From: Diploptera punctata
Taxonomy: Eukaryota > Arthropoda > Insecta > Blattodea > Blaberidae
Direction: 5' to 3'
Assembly: GCA_030220185.1 (NCBI GenBank)
Contig: JASPKZ010001600.1
Location: 744,001-808,000 of the forward strand
DNA length: 64,000 bases
Shown here: positions 44,870-56,319 of the stretch, piece after piece
Position numbering within the stretch: position 1 is the stretch's first letter
How the letters are laid out: the number at the start of each line of letters is the position of its first letter
Made by a program: the position numbers and the translations under genes
The notes under the pieces: model-generated
What the model was told of the DNA's origin: nothing
The model's database searches: none
What the model saw: only the letters and a program-made list of their open reading frames with translations

Positions 44870-45592
44870 ATGTCGGTAATGCAGAAGACTATACATCTGA
44901 CAAAAAATCATGATACTCGATCGCTGCGCCACCTACCGGGTCCATTTGTGAATTCGAACCATCCAGGGACCCACTCAAACACACACAAATTCATCGAAAT
45001 CGGTCCAGTCGTTTACGCAGTTTTTAGTTTCGGATTTCAAGTAAACTTCCACTTCTAATCGTCTGATTTCGCTTACTTTTGGATAATATCTACCTCGATT
45101 TATGTTAATAGGATATAACTGAATTTCGTTGTGAAACATCGGAAATTGTGACCGCTAGAGCGATTTTTAAATTTTCACGTCAGGTGAAATCCTATACCTA
45201 ATGGTTTTAGAGGATCCAATTATGAATCTAAGCCATCTGGGGACCCACTCAAACACACACGTTTTTTAAAAATCAAAATAGGCCCAGTCGTATAGGCATT
45301 TTTTTTTTAAATTTCGGATTTCAAGTAAACTCCCACTTTTAACGGTCGGATTTCGCTGATTTTTGGACAGTACATACCTCGGTTCATTTTAATATTCCGA
45401 GTTTTGTTGTGAAACATTGAAAATTACGATCGCTAGAGCGATTTTTAAATTTTCGTTTCCGGTGATTTCCTACTACTAGTGATTTTAGAACTTAATAGAT
45501 AACGGTTAAATACTCGCTGCATCTGAAACCCTGTATATACAAATTTTCACGAAGATCGGTTGAACAGTTTAGAAGTCTATAAAGAACATACA

Positions 45593-45630
<38 letters not shown>

Positions 45631-45635
45631 ATTCT
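44870..45635 (+). mobile_element. LINE 3'-end-like sequence ending in (TA)n
   Basis: GGGACCCACTCAAACACACA occurs twice (44968, 45240), each followed by a GGTCCAGTCGT / GGCCCAGTCGT block and ATTTCGGATTTCAAGTAAAC. A third relative (GAAGATCGGTTGAACAGTTT) runs into a TA repeat at 45597-45628. The layout resembles the 3' end of RTE-type LINEs; class uncertain. Confidence 0.45.
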
Positions 45636-46066
45636 ACTGTGGAGGTCTATATTAAACAAAAACAGAAAGTTAGTATTATGTACGCTTAGTTTATTGTTTG
45701 GTCTTATGTCTACAGCATAAACATTACGATATTATGTCTGATCATTAAATACTGCTTAAAACTGCTCAAAATAGTTTAAAAACATGTTATTAGCATGCTA
45801 AAATCTAGAAATTAATTAATTTGTTAATTTACACGGACCCATGCAATCCCCAAAAATCTGTCCTGGAACCGCCCTAGAAAGATATAGAGCATGTTTTAAG
45901 TAGAATGGGAAAAAGAGATTGGAGAAGAACCGTACGCCACTGGGGACAAATTATGAAGGAGACAAATGGCCATCATGATTTCATTTCAGGTTTTTTTTTG
46001 TCACCTATCTTGGAGACATCAGGCCTAGATTCCCACTCTACTGCATCCCAACAAACAGTATATTCG

Positions 46067-47165
46067 TAAATTAGTGAGTCATTTTTTAACATCTTACCTC
46101 ACATTTTATGTTTCTTCAAACATGGGAACTAGTTTTCGAGAGAAGGATCTCTCTCATTTTCAACCGACATTATGACTACCGGATTTTCGTTGGAATCTCC
46201 ATCAATAACGTTGCCATCTGGTGTTGATTTGATGAACTTTGAGATGAGGTCACGTTCATCAGGAATCTCGAAATTCATGATCTATATATCTCTTCTCCCA
46301 AATTGTCAATTCTAAAGGTTTTTCCAAATGTTTTAAAAGTAGGGCTTCTTTTTCAATTTTAAGAAAGAATACAATCACATTTTGAACATAGCCAATTTAA
46401 ATGGTTTTGGAAAAGAAATAGTTGTAAATAAATTAAAGAAATTCAGACAACAAAAAAGATTGAAAGAATACACTACCCTGCAATCTGATTCAAAGAAAGG
46501 AAAACAGTTTAAGAAAATTACGTATAATTCTGAAATACATAACACATTAAAAAAAAAATTCAAGAAATTCAATATTACATTGGCACCGATAAATAAATTT
46601 AGCCTTGGTAATCTATTAATAACTAATAAGAAACTGAACACCCCAGATAGCAAAAATCTGGAATTTATCAAATTAATTGTAAGGACTGCAATAAAGTATA
46701 CATAGGAAAAACAAAAAGAAATTTGGACATTCGCACTAAGGAACACTTCAGAAATATTAAAAATGGTGAAATTGAAAAATCAGCTATTGCAGCACATAGT
46801 TTATTGGAGAATCATAAAATTGAAAAAGAAGCCCTACTTTTAAAACATTTGGAAAAACCTTTAGAATTGACAATTTGGGAGAAGATATATATTCAGAAGA
46901 ACAAATTTAGATACATGAATTTCGAGATTCCTGATGAACGTGACCTCATCTCAAAGTTCATCAAATCAACACCATATGGCAACGTTATTGATGGAGATTC
47001 CAACGAAAATCCGGTAGTCATAATGTCGGTTGAAAATGAGAGACATCCTTCTCTCGAAAACTAGTGCCCGTGTTTGAAGAAACATAAAATATGAGGTAAG
47101 ATGTTAAAAAATGACTCATTAATTTACGAATTAAGAACCTCATAATGTTATTTCCCATATTTAAC
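46067..47165 (+). mobile_element. Penelope-like element, palindromic copy 2 (GIY-YIG)
   Basis: Same structure as 10905-12090. Left inverted part 46067-46365, then FGKEIVVNKLKKFRQQKRL, a frame break inside the GIY-YIG domain (KLIVRTAIKYT / DIRTKEHFRNIKNGEIEKSA), then LTIWEKIYIQKNKFRYMNFE and IPDERDLISKF. The left arm lacks about 50 bp present in copy 1. Confidence 0.8.
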
Positions 47166-47447
47166 TATGAAACAGTGTATTATTCAACATAAGCATGGAA
47201 TTTGACTTTTAGAGGAAAATGCAAAATTAAAAATGCAGAGATTAGTGATGAATTGAACAAGGACATATAAGGACTATCTCTTTGTGTTAGCATGTTTGAC
47301 AGATATTACAGAAGTCCCAGTTTCAGTTCCTGCTTGTACAATAGGAATTTTTCTTTGAGTATAAGATCGGAAATAAGTCTGTTCAGCCTCTTAAGGACAA
47401 CTGGGTATCTGCTTCACGTGAGAAGCAATGAAATCCAGTTAAGTAAA

Positions 47448-47705
47448 CTCCGTAGCGTAGTGATTAAGGCCCGTTGGGGTCAGGATTTTTAAACTAACCC
47501 AAACCTTCTGGCGGCGCTATGGTCCTGGGGTCGACTCGCCTCTAACGGAAATGAGTACCAGACGCTTGTTCTGGGGGTAAAGGCGGCCGTCACGCAGGGC
47601 TGACAACCCAGCTGACATAAAGTGCCGATTGTCTAGAAAAAGTGGGAGCCTTAACCTCCTACTACCTCAAGGGCCTCCGGGCCTGTTGTGGGATCACTTT
47701 ACTTT
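47448..47705 (+). mobile_element. tRNA-derived SINE, type S2, head deleted in part
   Basis: CCGTAGCGTAGTGATTAAGG runs straight into GTTGGGGTCAGG, so the anticodon and T-arm region is missing. Body and end as in 28752-29055. Confidence 0.8.
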
Positions 47706-47849
47706 AAACTGAAATTAAGATTGAGGGATTGTTCCATGGTAACTACATGATTTATCTGTCCTGCCATCTATTGAAAATTTGAAAAATTAAAGAATAAAAT
47801 GGTATGAATGTATAATTAGAAGATTGGAAATATAAAGATTACTGAGACA

Positions 47850-48165
47850 GACAATCTCCATACATCTCTATCCTGAGCTAATGTTTTCCAAACATTCCCT
47901 GTATAATCTACTTCCCTCAAATTGTGGTTAATGTTATTCTCCCATCTCATTCTTAGTATACCAACTGGGCATTTTCCTCTGGTTTTCCTACAGGAAGCTT
48001 CCATGTACGTCTTTCATTCCCCATTCGTGCCACATGTCCTGCCCATCACAGTCTACGAGACTTAACTGTTTTCATTACATTTGGCTTCCTATGAAGACCG
48101 TGTGTGAGTAGTTCACTGTTATGTAGTCTTCTCCATTCACCTGTCTGTTCATCTCTCTTTGATTT
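47850..48165 (-). mobile_element. LINE fragment
   Basis: Contains CTGAGCTAATGTTTTCC, CTTCCATGTACGTCTTTCAT and CACATGTCCTGCCCATCACA, shared with 4740-4900 and 25800-25960. Confidence 0.6.
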
Positions 48166-48179
48166 ACAAATATTAGGTA

Positions 48180-48660
48180 TCAAAATTAAAACTAAATCAG
48201 AAGCAGAAATACTCCATAAAGTCAATTAACTATCACAAGGAAAGAAATGGACAGGAATCAACAAACTTTTGAAAAATATGTTTGCTTATAATCAAGAAAG
48301 AAAGCTGTCGCAACTTTCAGATTGAATACCATTCTTGACTGCCTTGCAACACATCTCTGCAAGATTGGAATTTATAGCAGTGCCATTTATAGCAGTGTAT
48401 CCCTTTTGCAACTTACCGGGTTCATCTGCGGAAAAAAGAAGAGCTATTTAAATGCATCAAACTAAGTAATGAAGCACAACAAAGTAAAACTTATCTCTAC
48501 TCTGTTGGAAAGCAAGAAGCAAAATAGGTTAAATGATCCCAAATGCAACCATTATAAAACAACAACAGATTACTGACAAGGGAACAATCAACCATTACAT
48601 ACTAAAGCCTGCCTTGAAATTTCTTCCAGAGATGTGTTGTGATGTACAAAGACCATGTCC
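48180..48660 (+). mobile_element. RNase-H-type LINE 3' remnant
   Basis: Plus strand reads VATFRLNTILDCLATHLCKI, GIYSS, parallel to VAKFRLLTEHDYLAKHLYKI in the 15377-17325 LINE. Frames then break. Confidence 0.55.
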
Positions 48661-48823
48661 AAAAAAATATCTGCCGTTTTTAATTGCAAGGCACTAAAAT
48701 CCAGCGCCAAATCTCTCATTTAAACTATATGGAAGCAATGCAACTTCTGTATTGGCAACTACCCACTGTCTGCGCCGCATCCTGCCTCACTTCACTCAGT
48801 TTTTAACTTATGCAGGAATGTAC

Positions 48824-49732
48824 GAGGGTGAATCAAATATAAACCGGAATTATTGTTTACAATTTTATTGAATTGACAAAAAAATACAAAATCACCACCT
48901 CATTTTTCTACATTGTCTCCTGCATTTCCAACATACTTTTGCCATCGAGTTGGTAACTTTTTGATGCCGTCCTTGAAGAATGAGGGATGACGTGTAGTCA
49001 GTTGCGCACGAACTCCTCTATCGCTGCATTGTCACCAAACCGCCATCCTCCCAGGTCTTCTTTCAGTGGCCCAAACAAATGATAGTCACAGAGTGACAAA
49101 TCAGGATTGTAAGGAGGATGTTCCAGAGGTGTCCAATGCATTTTCGTCAGTTTTTCTTGTGTCAACCGAGCAGTGTGTGGCCTTGCATTGTCATGAAGCA
49201 CAATCACCTGGCAGACAATTTTCGGAATTTGAGTTCATCACTGATGATGGTTTGAACACTTCCGAAGCTTATTCCAACGTGTGAAGCAATTTCAGAAATT
49301 GTTACGCGCCGATCCTCAATAAGGTCCCGTACAGCATGAATGTTGTCTGCAGTGATGCTTGTTCGTTGCCGTCTTTGGTGGGGCTCATTTTCCACTGAAT
49401 CCCGGCCCGCTAATTTTTTTTTTTTGCGCCAATCATACACCTGCGTCTTCGAAAGGGTTGCTTCCCCGAACTGCGCATGGAGCCTTCTCAAAATTTCAGA
49501 AGGTTTAGTGCCTTCTTTCGCCAAAAACTTAATAATAATGCGTTGCGCAACAGACGTGTGTACCTCTTGCTCGCTCATGGCGTACTGAAGCAAGCGGCCG
49601 CTCTTCGGAGTGCGACACATCAAGATCCCTACTCCAGACACCGCCACCAACTTCCCCTCCAAACAGTAACCTTTGCAGTTCGCTACCAGATCCTCCAGAT
49701 ACAAATTCCGGTTTATATTTGATCCACCCTCG
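48824..49732 (-). mobile_element. mariner transposon with internal deletion
   Basis: Inverted ends of about 30 bp (CGAGGGTGAATCAAATATAA left, complement right), each next to TA. The minus strand encodes the N-terminal DNA-binding part (FLAKEGTKPSEILRRLHAQF, TLSKTQVYDWRKKKK, VGISFGSVQTIISDEL). A jump follows to the catalytic end (IVLHDNARPHTA, HPPYNPDLSLCDYHLF), holding the second and third acidic residues. The segment with the first catalytic Asp is deleted and the frame shifts at about 49207, so it cannot make transposase. Total 909 bp against about 1.3 kb for an autonomous element. Confidence 0.9.
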
Positions 49733-49734
49733 TA

Positions 49735-51400
49735 CATCTGCTCAGTACAATGGGTTACCATTGCTGGATTCTGGCTTCAATTTCTGTGCCTTGTAGTTAA
49801 AAAGTGGCAGATAATTTTTTTTTAGATACAACTGTAGTACATCTCAATGCTTCTCTGAGAGAAATTTTAAGGTAGATTTTGGCATGGAATGGTTGACAGA
49901 AATTAAAAGAAAATTAAACATCAGGGAATAAACTGCAAAATTGTTGAGAAGTAAAGTAATAGTATATCACGATGCGAGGTTGGGAAGTGGTTTTTACAGA
50001 AGTGAGGAAAATGTTTAAAAACCGAACGATAGTGAGCCGAACGATAGTGAGGTTTTTATTTCCGAGATCCTGTAAAACACTTCACAAACGTGTGTTGTAC
50101 ATTATTTTTTTGCGCGATGGTGTTTTCAAAATAATAAATAATAGTAAAATAATAACATCTTTGTTGGAAATATTTGCATTCATTATAAACAACTGACTAA
50201 TGCTAACAGTGTGGGCAATGCCTATTAGTTGAAACTACAGCAGGCCATGACACCGATCAATCATAAAATGACGGCAAGTATGTATTTATTGTTTTATATT
50301 CCAAATAAAGTTTAGTTCATTTAAAATGCAGTGATTTGTTTCATATAATGTATATTAACACTACCTTTTGGATATATTTTTGTATATACATTGTACATGG
50401 TATGCATAGAGGGCAGTGGTTTTACTTCCCACACGTGGTTCGTAATATGTAATGTTACAGTATAGTTATTTAGGTTGGCAATCCTGAAGTTGAACTTTCA
50501 ATCATGGTCGCCAATGCTGTAAGTACGACAAACACACTATCGCGTAAAAAAAAATATATAATCTCCTTTATTAAATTAGATTTGTTTAATTACTCGCCTG
50601 TAAGGTAATAGGAGATAATGATAATGGAAGAAATATAAAAATACATTTATGATAACAAAGTCATGAAATATAAATGCTAATAATATATACGGTATGCTTA
50701 AACAGTTACTATTAAAACTGAAAATAAATGTGGTTAAGATAGGTAACAGTTGTTAACAAAGGGAATTGGGACCTCTTCCCATGATTAGGCAGAATAAAAA
50801 GAATAAAGAAGATATTCTACATATTAAATTTATCTTATATTGAGATTATCATTATATTCAAATGTCCAATGATTATTACCTGGCAATCAGTAGCCTACCG
50901 GTATGCTAATTCTCAGGTGGTTTGTAAAGTATGTTATCATTATTTTGTTTGATAGTAAGTTGACTAATTTTACATAAAGACCTTGGTTTATATAACATGA
51001 AAGCTAAAACTCTATTCTATACTTTTGGCTGCAATTAAGATAATAATTATGTGTACATTCTTGATTTGTTATGTTAGATACTACTACTAATCACAAATTA
51101 AATTAACTAATTTACAGTTTAATGACCATATTTATTTATAACAGTAATAATAAACAACCTTTCAAAAATAAGTCTCAAGATTAATTAAGAATTAATAGTT
51201 GGATATCTAGTGGATAACAGAAAATAGATGACCACGTGTTTCTTGGCTTCAGATAATTCAAAATTTCATAAAGGAAAGTGATATCAAATAAGATTTATGG
51301 AGTGACAAGAAGAAAAATTAAAGTTAAGGTACCTTGATAAAACTAATATGAGCATTTGGTTTGAAAAGATGTTACAATCACAAACTGGAATAATTATGAT
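49735..51400. other. Intergenic AT-rich sequence
   Basis: No gene seen. GAACGATAGTGAG is directly repeated at 50026 and 50040. The rest is unique at the level I can judge. Confidence 0.4.
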
Positions 51401-51404
51401 GATA

Positions 51405-51405
51405 A

Positions 51406-51448
<43 letters not shown>

Positions 51449-51640
51449 GTAATAATAATGATAATGATAAAACGTTTAAAACGATAATACGATAAAAGAT
51501 AATACAATTTGACGATAATACAATATGACAATAATACGATATGATGATATGAGATGATGATATATGAGATGATCAGATGATGATATATGAGATGATGACG
51601 GGGATGACGACAACGACGATGATGATGATGATGAAAGGTA
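51405..51640. repeat. AAT/GAT microsatellite
   Basis: (AAT)n at about 51405-51460 passes into ATACGATA- and GATGATATATGA-type repeats and a GATGATGATG run at 51617-51634. Confidence 0.85.
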
Positions 51641-51900
51641 TAGCAATACCACTATAGACTTTAGGAGGCACTTTGGAGTATTAGGTAGGTAGCATGAAAT
51701 GTCAACAGGGTTGTCAGTCCTATGTGGTGGCTGCCTTTACCCCCAGAACATACATTTGTTACTCCTTTAAATTAGAGGGTGAGTCAACTGCAGGGCTATA
51801 GTGTCGTCAGAAGATTTAGGACAGTTTATAAATTTTGGCCTTACTGGCGATCAATGCTGCAACATATGGAATTGTAGCATATTGCCTTAACTGCATTATG
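51640..51900 (-). mobile_element. tRNA-derived SINE, type S2, diverged
   Basis: Parallels 2598-2885: ACTATAGACTTTAGGAGGC, GGCTGCCTTTACCCCCAGAA, GGTGAGTCAACTGCAGGG. The tRNA-like head is barely recognisable. Confidence 0.6.
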
Positions 51901-51959
51901 GTTTGCTCAAATAATAATAATAAAATAATAATATTATTAATAATAATAATAATAATATT

Positions 51960-52690
51960 TTTATTAAGGATTTTCTCTACATTAGTTATCCTTCAGCCCA
52001 AATGTATTTTGCTCCGCCACAGATTTCTATCTTTAGCATCTTCTTCTTTGTGGTCTCTGTTGATCATGTTTCTTCTCACTTCATCCATCCACTGTTACCT
52101 CAGTTTCCTCCTCCTGCCTTCAGCATTCCAACCCAGCATCATTCTTTGATTCTATTATTCTTTATCCTCTTCAAATGTCCATACCATTTCAGTCTTCGTT
52201 CTACTATTTCTTCTGTAATATTATGTTTAACATTCATTATTTCTCTAATTTTCTGGTTCCAAATTTTCTCCTTTCTTGATTTTCTTGATGCCTTTGTCAA
52301 AATTCATCTCTGTTTTAAATCATTTTTTTGCTTGCTGTCTACCTAATGATTTAAATATCAGTATCTTGGTTTTATTTATAATATTTTCATTCCATATCAC
52401 TGAATTCAACATTCCAATTACTTTTCTTCCTTCACTAATTCTTTTCTCAATTTCATTATAACTTTTCCAATCTGATTCTAAAATTGATTCTAAATATTTG
52501 AATTTTTTAACTTTCTTAATTTCTACATTTTCACACTGTAATTTCTCTCCATTCTCTAGTTCTGTCATGATATATTTGGTTTTCTTAATATTTATATTTA
52601 ATCCCTATTTTTTGTTTTCTTCAATTAATTATCTTGTCACGTATGATGCATCTTCCGTGTCCTGAGTAATCACCATTTGGTCGTCTGCAA
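51960..52690 (-). mobile_element. LINE fragment (RT thumb and C-terminus)
   Basis: The minus strand of 52568-52320 reads VEIKKVKKFKYLESILESDW and GRKVIGMLNSVIW, a LINE RT segment; 52000-52230 carries a broken C-terminal part. Confidence 0.65.
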
Positions 52691-52717
52691 ATACTAGATG
52701 GTGTAACACATATTGAT

Positions 52718-52985
52718 TATATTTGAAGAGAAAAATTATATGCTCAGAGTGGGACTCCAACCCAGGACCTTTGACTTTCTAGACCAGTGCTCCAATCTAA
52801 ACACAAATTTTTCTCTTTTGTACGTTGTCAATTCCCACGCACCAAATGCTATGAAACCTTTGCTTCTATCTTTGCAAATGTCATCTTCTTTATTAAAAAG
52901 ACATTTATTTGGGATTTTTATATTACATTATAAAGCCAGTACAGCTTCTTTTGATGATTTTATTATTAATTTCATTTCATGAAAT
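52718..52985 (-). repeat. tRNA-like unit
   Basis: TATTTGAAGAGAAAAATTAT, a degenerate head with the B-box complement GGACTCCAACCC, then the spacer ending GCCAGTACAGCTTCTTTTGA. Confidence 0.7.
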
Positions 52986-53324
52986 GAATATAAAAACATT
53001 GGCATATTATTTAACTGAAATTCCCATTGGTTTGCATTTTCTAGTCCAGTTTCTAAGGAAAACTTCTAATGGTGATAATTATGATAATGATAATAGTAAT
53101 AATGATGATAATTATGATAATAAAAAGTAGACAGTATTTTAGTTAATGATGCTCTATAACATATCAGGTCATTAGCATTACAATTTAAATCTTGGTGAGA
53201 AATAACTGAAAATGTTAGCACAAATGCCTCTTATTTCAAGGAAAGTTCTTTTATGTGCTGTAATCTATGAAATGAGACTAACAGCTTTATTTCCCTTCTG
53301 AAAGAAGTTATATTTAGGGCTATT

Positions 53325-53410
53325 ATGCCTTGAAAAAATACATTGGTCCCAATTGGGTCTGAACCTGTGAATCTTGAATCTTGGCGAGCATGGTAACTAT
53401 TAGTCCACCA
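53325..53410 (-). repeat. Isolated tRNA-like head
   Basis: Complement of TGGGTCTGAACCTGTGAATC and GAGCATGGTAACTATTAGTC resembles B- and A-box halves of a tRNA-derived SINE; no body recognised. Confidence 0.4.
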
Positions 53411-53780
53411 TCAATAGTAATATTAATAATAATAATGACATACAAAATTAAAATACTATAACAATGTAATTAAACCAGAGTGCCTCTATGAAACAGAAAC
53501 ATTAATTTTGAACAGGAAAAAAAGACATCGAAAATATAGTGAAAAAAGAATGCAAAATTATAAGAAAAATGTTAGGTCCTCAAGTCATAGGTGAAGCATA
53601 TAGACTCAAAAGTAAAAAGGAAATAAAATTATATACAGACATTCATAGTGATATTAGAAAAGAAGAAGATTAGAATTTTGTGGATATATTAAACGAATGG
53701 ACTCAAATAGACTTTCAAAACAAATTATATTATTTTTAGTCTGATCATCTTACCTCAATATTAATGTTGATTTGTTCTTG

Positions 53781-53814
53781 GACATGTTTCAAAACAATTA
53801 TGTTTTATCATCAG
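53781..53814 (-). ncRNA. Hammerhead-like ribozyme candidate, intact core
   Basis: CTGATGA, U, stem II AAAACA / TGTTTT (6 bp) with loop TAAT, GAAAC, AT, GTC. ACATGT is self-complementary. Every conserved core position fits; the extra U is again present and stem I is not obvious. Confidence 0.5.
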
Positions 53815-54417
53815 CTTGTCCAGACTGGTTTGATTTATGTTGCATTATGTTGCACACCCTGGATGTCGATGTCAGCTCCATCCTGTGATTGGCCAAAGAA
53901 CCTCCAAACAAGGTCACGCTCCGTCGGTATTTCAAAATTCATAACTCTGTTTTTGTTCTTCTGAATATAGATTTTTTCCCAAATAGTCAACTCTTTTGTA
54001 TTTTCTAACTGTTTTAATAATTTAGTGTCCGAATTTATATTATGTTTTTCAGACCAAACATGAGCAGCAACTGCAGATTTTTCTATTTCCCCATTTTTAA
54101 TATATTAGAACCAAAGAACACATAAGAAATATTAAAAATGGGGAAATAGAAAAATCTGCAGTTGCTGCTCATGTTTGGTCTGAAAAACATAATATAAATT
54201 TGGACACTAAATTATTAAAACAGTTAGAAAATACAAGAGCTGACTATTTGGGAAAAAAAATCTATATTCAGAAGAACAAAAACAGAGTTATGAATTTTGA
54301 AATACCAACGGAGCATGACCTTGTTTGGAGGTTCTTTGGCCAACCACAGGATGGAGCTGGCATCGACATCCAGGGTGTGCAACATAATGCAACATAAATC
54401 AAACCAGTCTGGACAAG

Positions 54418-54449
54418 CTGACGATAAAACAATTGTTTTGAAACATGTC
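54418..54449 (+). ncRNA. Hammerhead-like ribozyme candidate, intact core
   Basis: Right-arm counterpart: CTGACGA (N7 = C, allowed), U, AAAAC / GTTTT with loop AATT, GAAAC, AT, GTC. Two bases shorter in stem II than the left arm, yet still paired. Confidence 0.5.
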
Positions 54450-54879
54450 CAAGAACAAATCAACATTAATATTGAGGTAAGATAATCAGACTAAAAATAA
54501 TATAATTAAAATAACCTCAAAATATCACTTCCTAAAATTAAATATTTCAAAACAAATATTAGAATTCTACATAAATAAAAATAAAGCTCAGTGGATACTA
54601 TAAAATGGATTGGTGAAGTGAAAAAGGACTTAAAATTGGCAGGAAGAAGATATCATAAACAGAGATATCTTTAGAATTAAGGTGCACAAGTGGCAGGTTG
54701 ATCAAGAGAACAAACCCAAGAAGAAAAAAAAAAAAACTGGAACAATATGGGCAGAAGACAGAAAGAAAGTTAATAGTAAAAAAAATGAGGGAAATATGGA
54801 ATCAAAAGAAACACCTATAAGTACTTTGTATAGTCCTATATGGGCTCATTTAAAAAAAATAAAATAAAATAAAAGAATG

Positions 54880-55370
54880 ATTATAAAGAGGAGATACCTA
54901 TAAGATGTGTATGCAATATAAAATAAAATTTAATGCTATCTATTCTAGTATTGCTTTTTTTATTGTTTTGAAACAATACTGAAATTGTCTAATTCTAGTG
55001 AAATTTGAATTTCTTATTTTGAAAAATTAAAGTATTGTTAACTGTTGAAGGTTAGTTTGTTCATAATATTCTCTAACGTGTAAATATTTATTACTAGGAA
55101 AACTTTTGTCAAAAGTTTGTTACTGACTATCTTAGTTAAATTTTCCTTAATGCGATAATGAAAATGACATTCACAAAGGCTGTAAACATTCATAAATTAT
55201 TGTTTATTTTTATATTGTGAAATTTGATAACACCTTTGCCATAATTTTTTAGGAGTATTATGATTTATCACATATGTCTAGTCTACAACTGAAGTTTGTA
55301 TTTATGACACCAATAAAAAATTTATGATAGCCATTTAGGCTTAGTTTTTCTTTTTATATTTATTACTTAC
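54880..55370. other. AT-rich intergenic sequence
   Basis: No coding, tRNA-like or transposon signature recognised. Confidence 0.4.
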
Positions 55371-55376
55371 TCAGTT

Positions 55377-56159
55377 ATCATAAGTAATGCCACGAGTGAT
55401 TTTCAATTTATGTAGAGAATTTGGAAATCAAGAGTGGCATTTGTTAGTACTATTTAACGAATACAATTAAGCTGTTTACTCACAAATCATTATTTAAATG
55501 TAGTTATTTTAAAATATTTATATATATATAATGTAAACGGCGATGTTTGTAAACAAATAAGAAATATTTGTTATATTTCATTTGTTCATCACTGCAACCA
55601 GATCATATTATTTATTGCCAAGTAGTATTGCAATATTGTAAGAATGCACCCTAGTGAAGAAGAAATGAAACACATCAAACTGTTTATAACCAACATTATA
55701 GGTTATTAATTAATTTCTGTTGACCTATGATGTAAATATGTCAATTATATTTTTCTGGAATGTAAATACCTGGGAAATAATATGTTTAAGAAAGTGCAAA
55801 CAGTGGTGTCTTTTTATTGTGGTATAATCAATTGCTACAATTTGTTTTATCTATTATATCTTGCAAGCGGTATCTGGTTACATTAGTGCACCATATGTAC
55901 AATCTGGGAGCCACATGCATTCTAGGATTCTTACATCTTAATATATAAATTGCTATACTCAACATATTTTTTAGAGAGTCAATCACTGCAAAATAATGCT
56001 CTGATCTGTTCAGAATGTTAAAAAGGAAGAGCTCCTTTAATATGATAAACTTAAGTGATAAATATCGGAGTAAAACACGACTGTGATTGGTTGTAAAACA
56101 AAATTCATTGAAATGTGATTGGTCATTGACTCCCATTTGGGGCATGAGTTAAATAGTCA
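55377..56159. repeat. Unclassified repeat W, copy 3
   Basis: Begins ATCATAAGTAATGCCACGAG and ends GGCATGAGTTAAATAGTCA. It shares the ATCACTGCAACCAGATCATA, TATATTTTTCTGGAATGT and TTGGTCATTGACTCCCATTT blocks with copies 1 and 2. Confidence 0.75.
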
Positions 56160-56319
56160 TCAGACAATTTTATGAATGGGGTTTCCTTTCATAATTGAAA
56201 GTGGAAGTTTAATGATACAAATAAAAATCAACATAAAATAAATAGTGATAGAGGATCCAAAGTTTCTTATACAATGACACTGAGAAACATACTGATGGAG
56301 CTAAATGTTACGCCTACAC

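Larger units (their letters stand above)
42800..45877. mobile_element. hAT-type DNA transposon, degenerate
   Basis: Left end CAGTGGTGGTTCCAG and right end GGAACCGCCCTAG are imperfect inverted repeats starting with the CAG/CTA of hAT elements. Flanks GAAGATAT (42792-42799) and AAAGATAT (45878-45885) match in 7 of 8 bases, the hAT duplication length. No transposase frame survives; the inside holds other repeats. Confidence 0.7.
53726..54544. mobile_element. Penelope-like palindrome, subfamily 4, two full arms
   Basis: Left arm 53740-54105 and right arm 54106-54500 are long inverted copies. Each encodes SAVAAHVWSEKHNINL-like sequence and KIYIQKNKNRVMNFEIPTE (the C-terminal tail after GIY-YIG). 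Outer ends ATCATCTTACCTCAATATTA and TAATATTGAGGTAAGATAAT. Each arm has a hammerhead-like core. Confidence 0.8.
53480..54875 (+). mobile_element. LINE fragment split by a Penelope-like element
   Basis: 53520-53720 encodes KIIRKMLGPQVIGEAYRLKS and GYIKRMDSNRLSKQII. The frame resumes at about 54590 with WIGEVKKDLKLAGRRYHKQ and a Lys-rich tail. TTTCAAAACAAAT at 53713-53725 and 54545-54557 marks the target duplication of the insert. Confidence 0.7.

Noticed and set aside
44870..45058. 62-codon plus-strand frame inside the hAT element
   Set aside because: It falls in an internally repeated, non-coding LINE 3'-end-like stretch.
49972..50196. 74-codon plus-strand frame
   Set aside because: Covers a short direct repeat (GAACGATAGTGAG) and has no domain; likely chance.
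54682..54867. Lys-rich 61-codon frame as a small gene
   Set aside because: It continues the LINE frame interrupted by the Penelope-like insertion and is explained by it.
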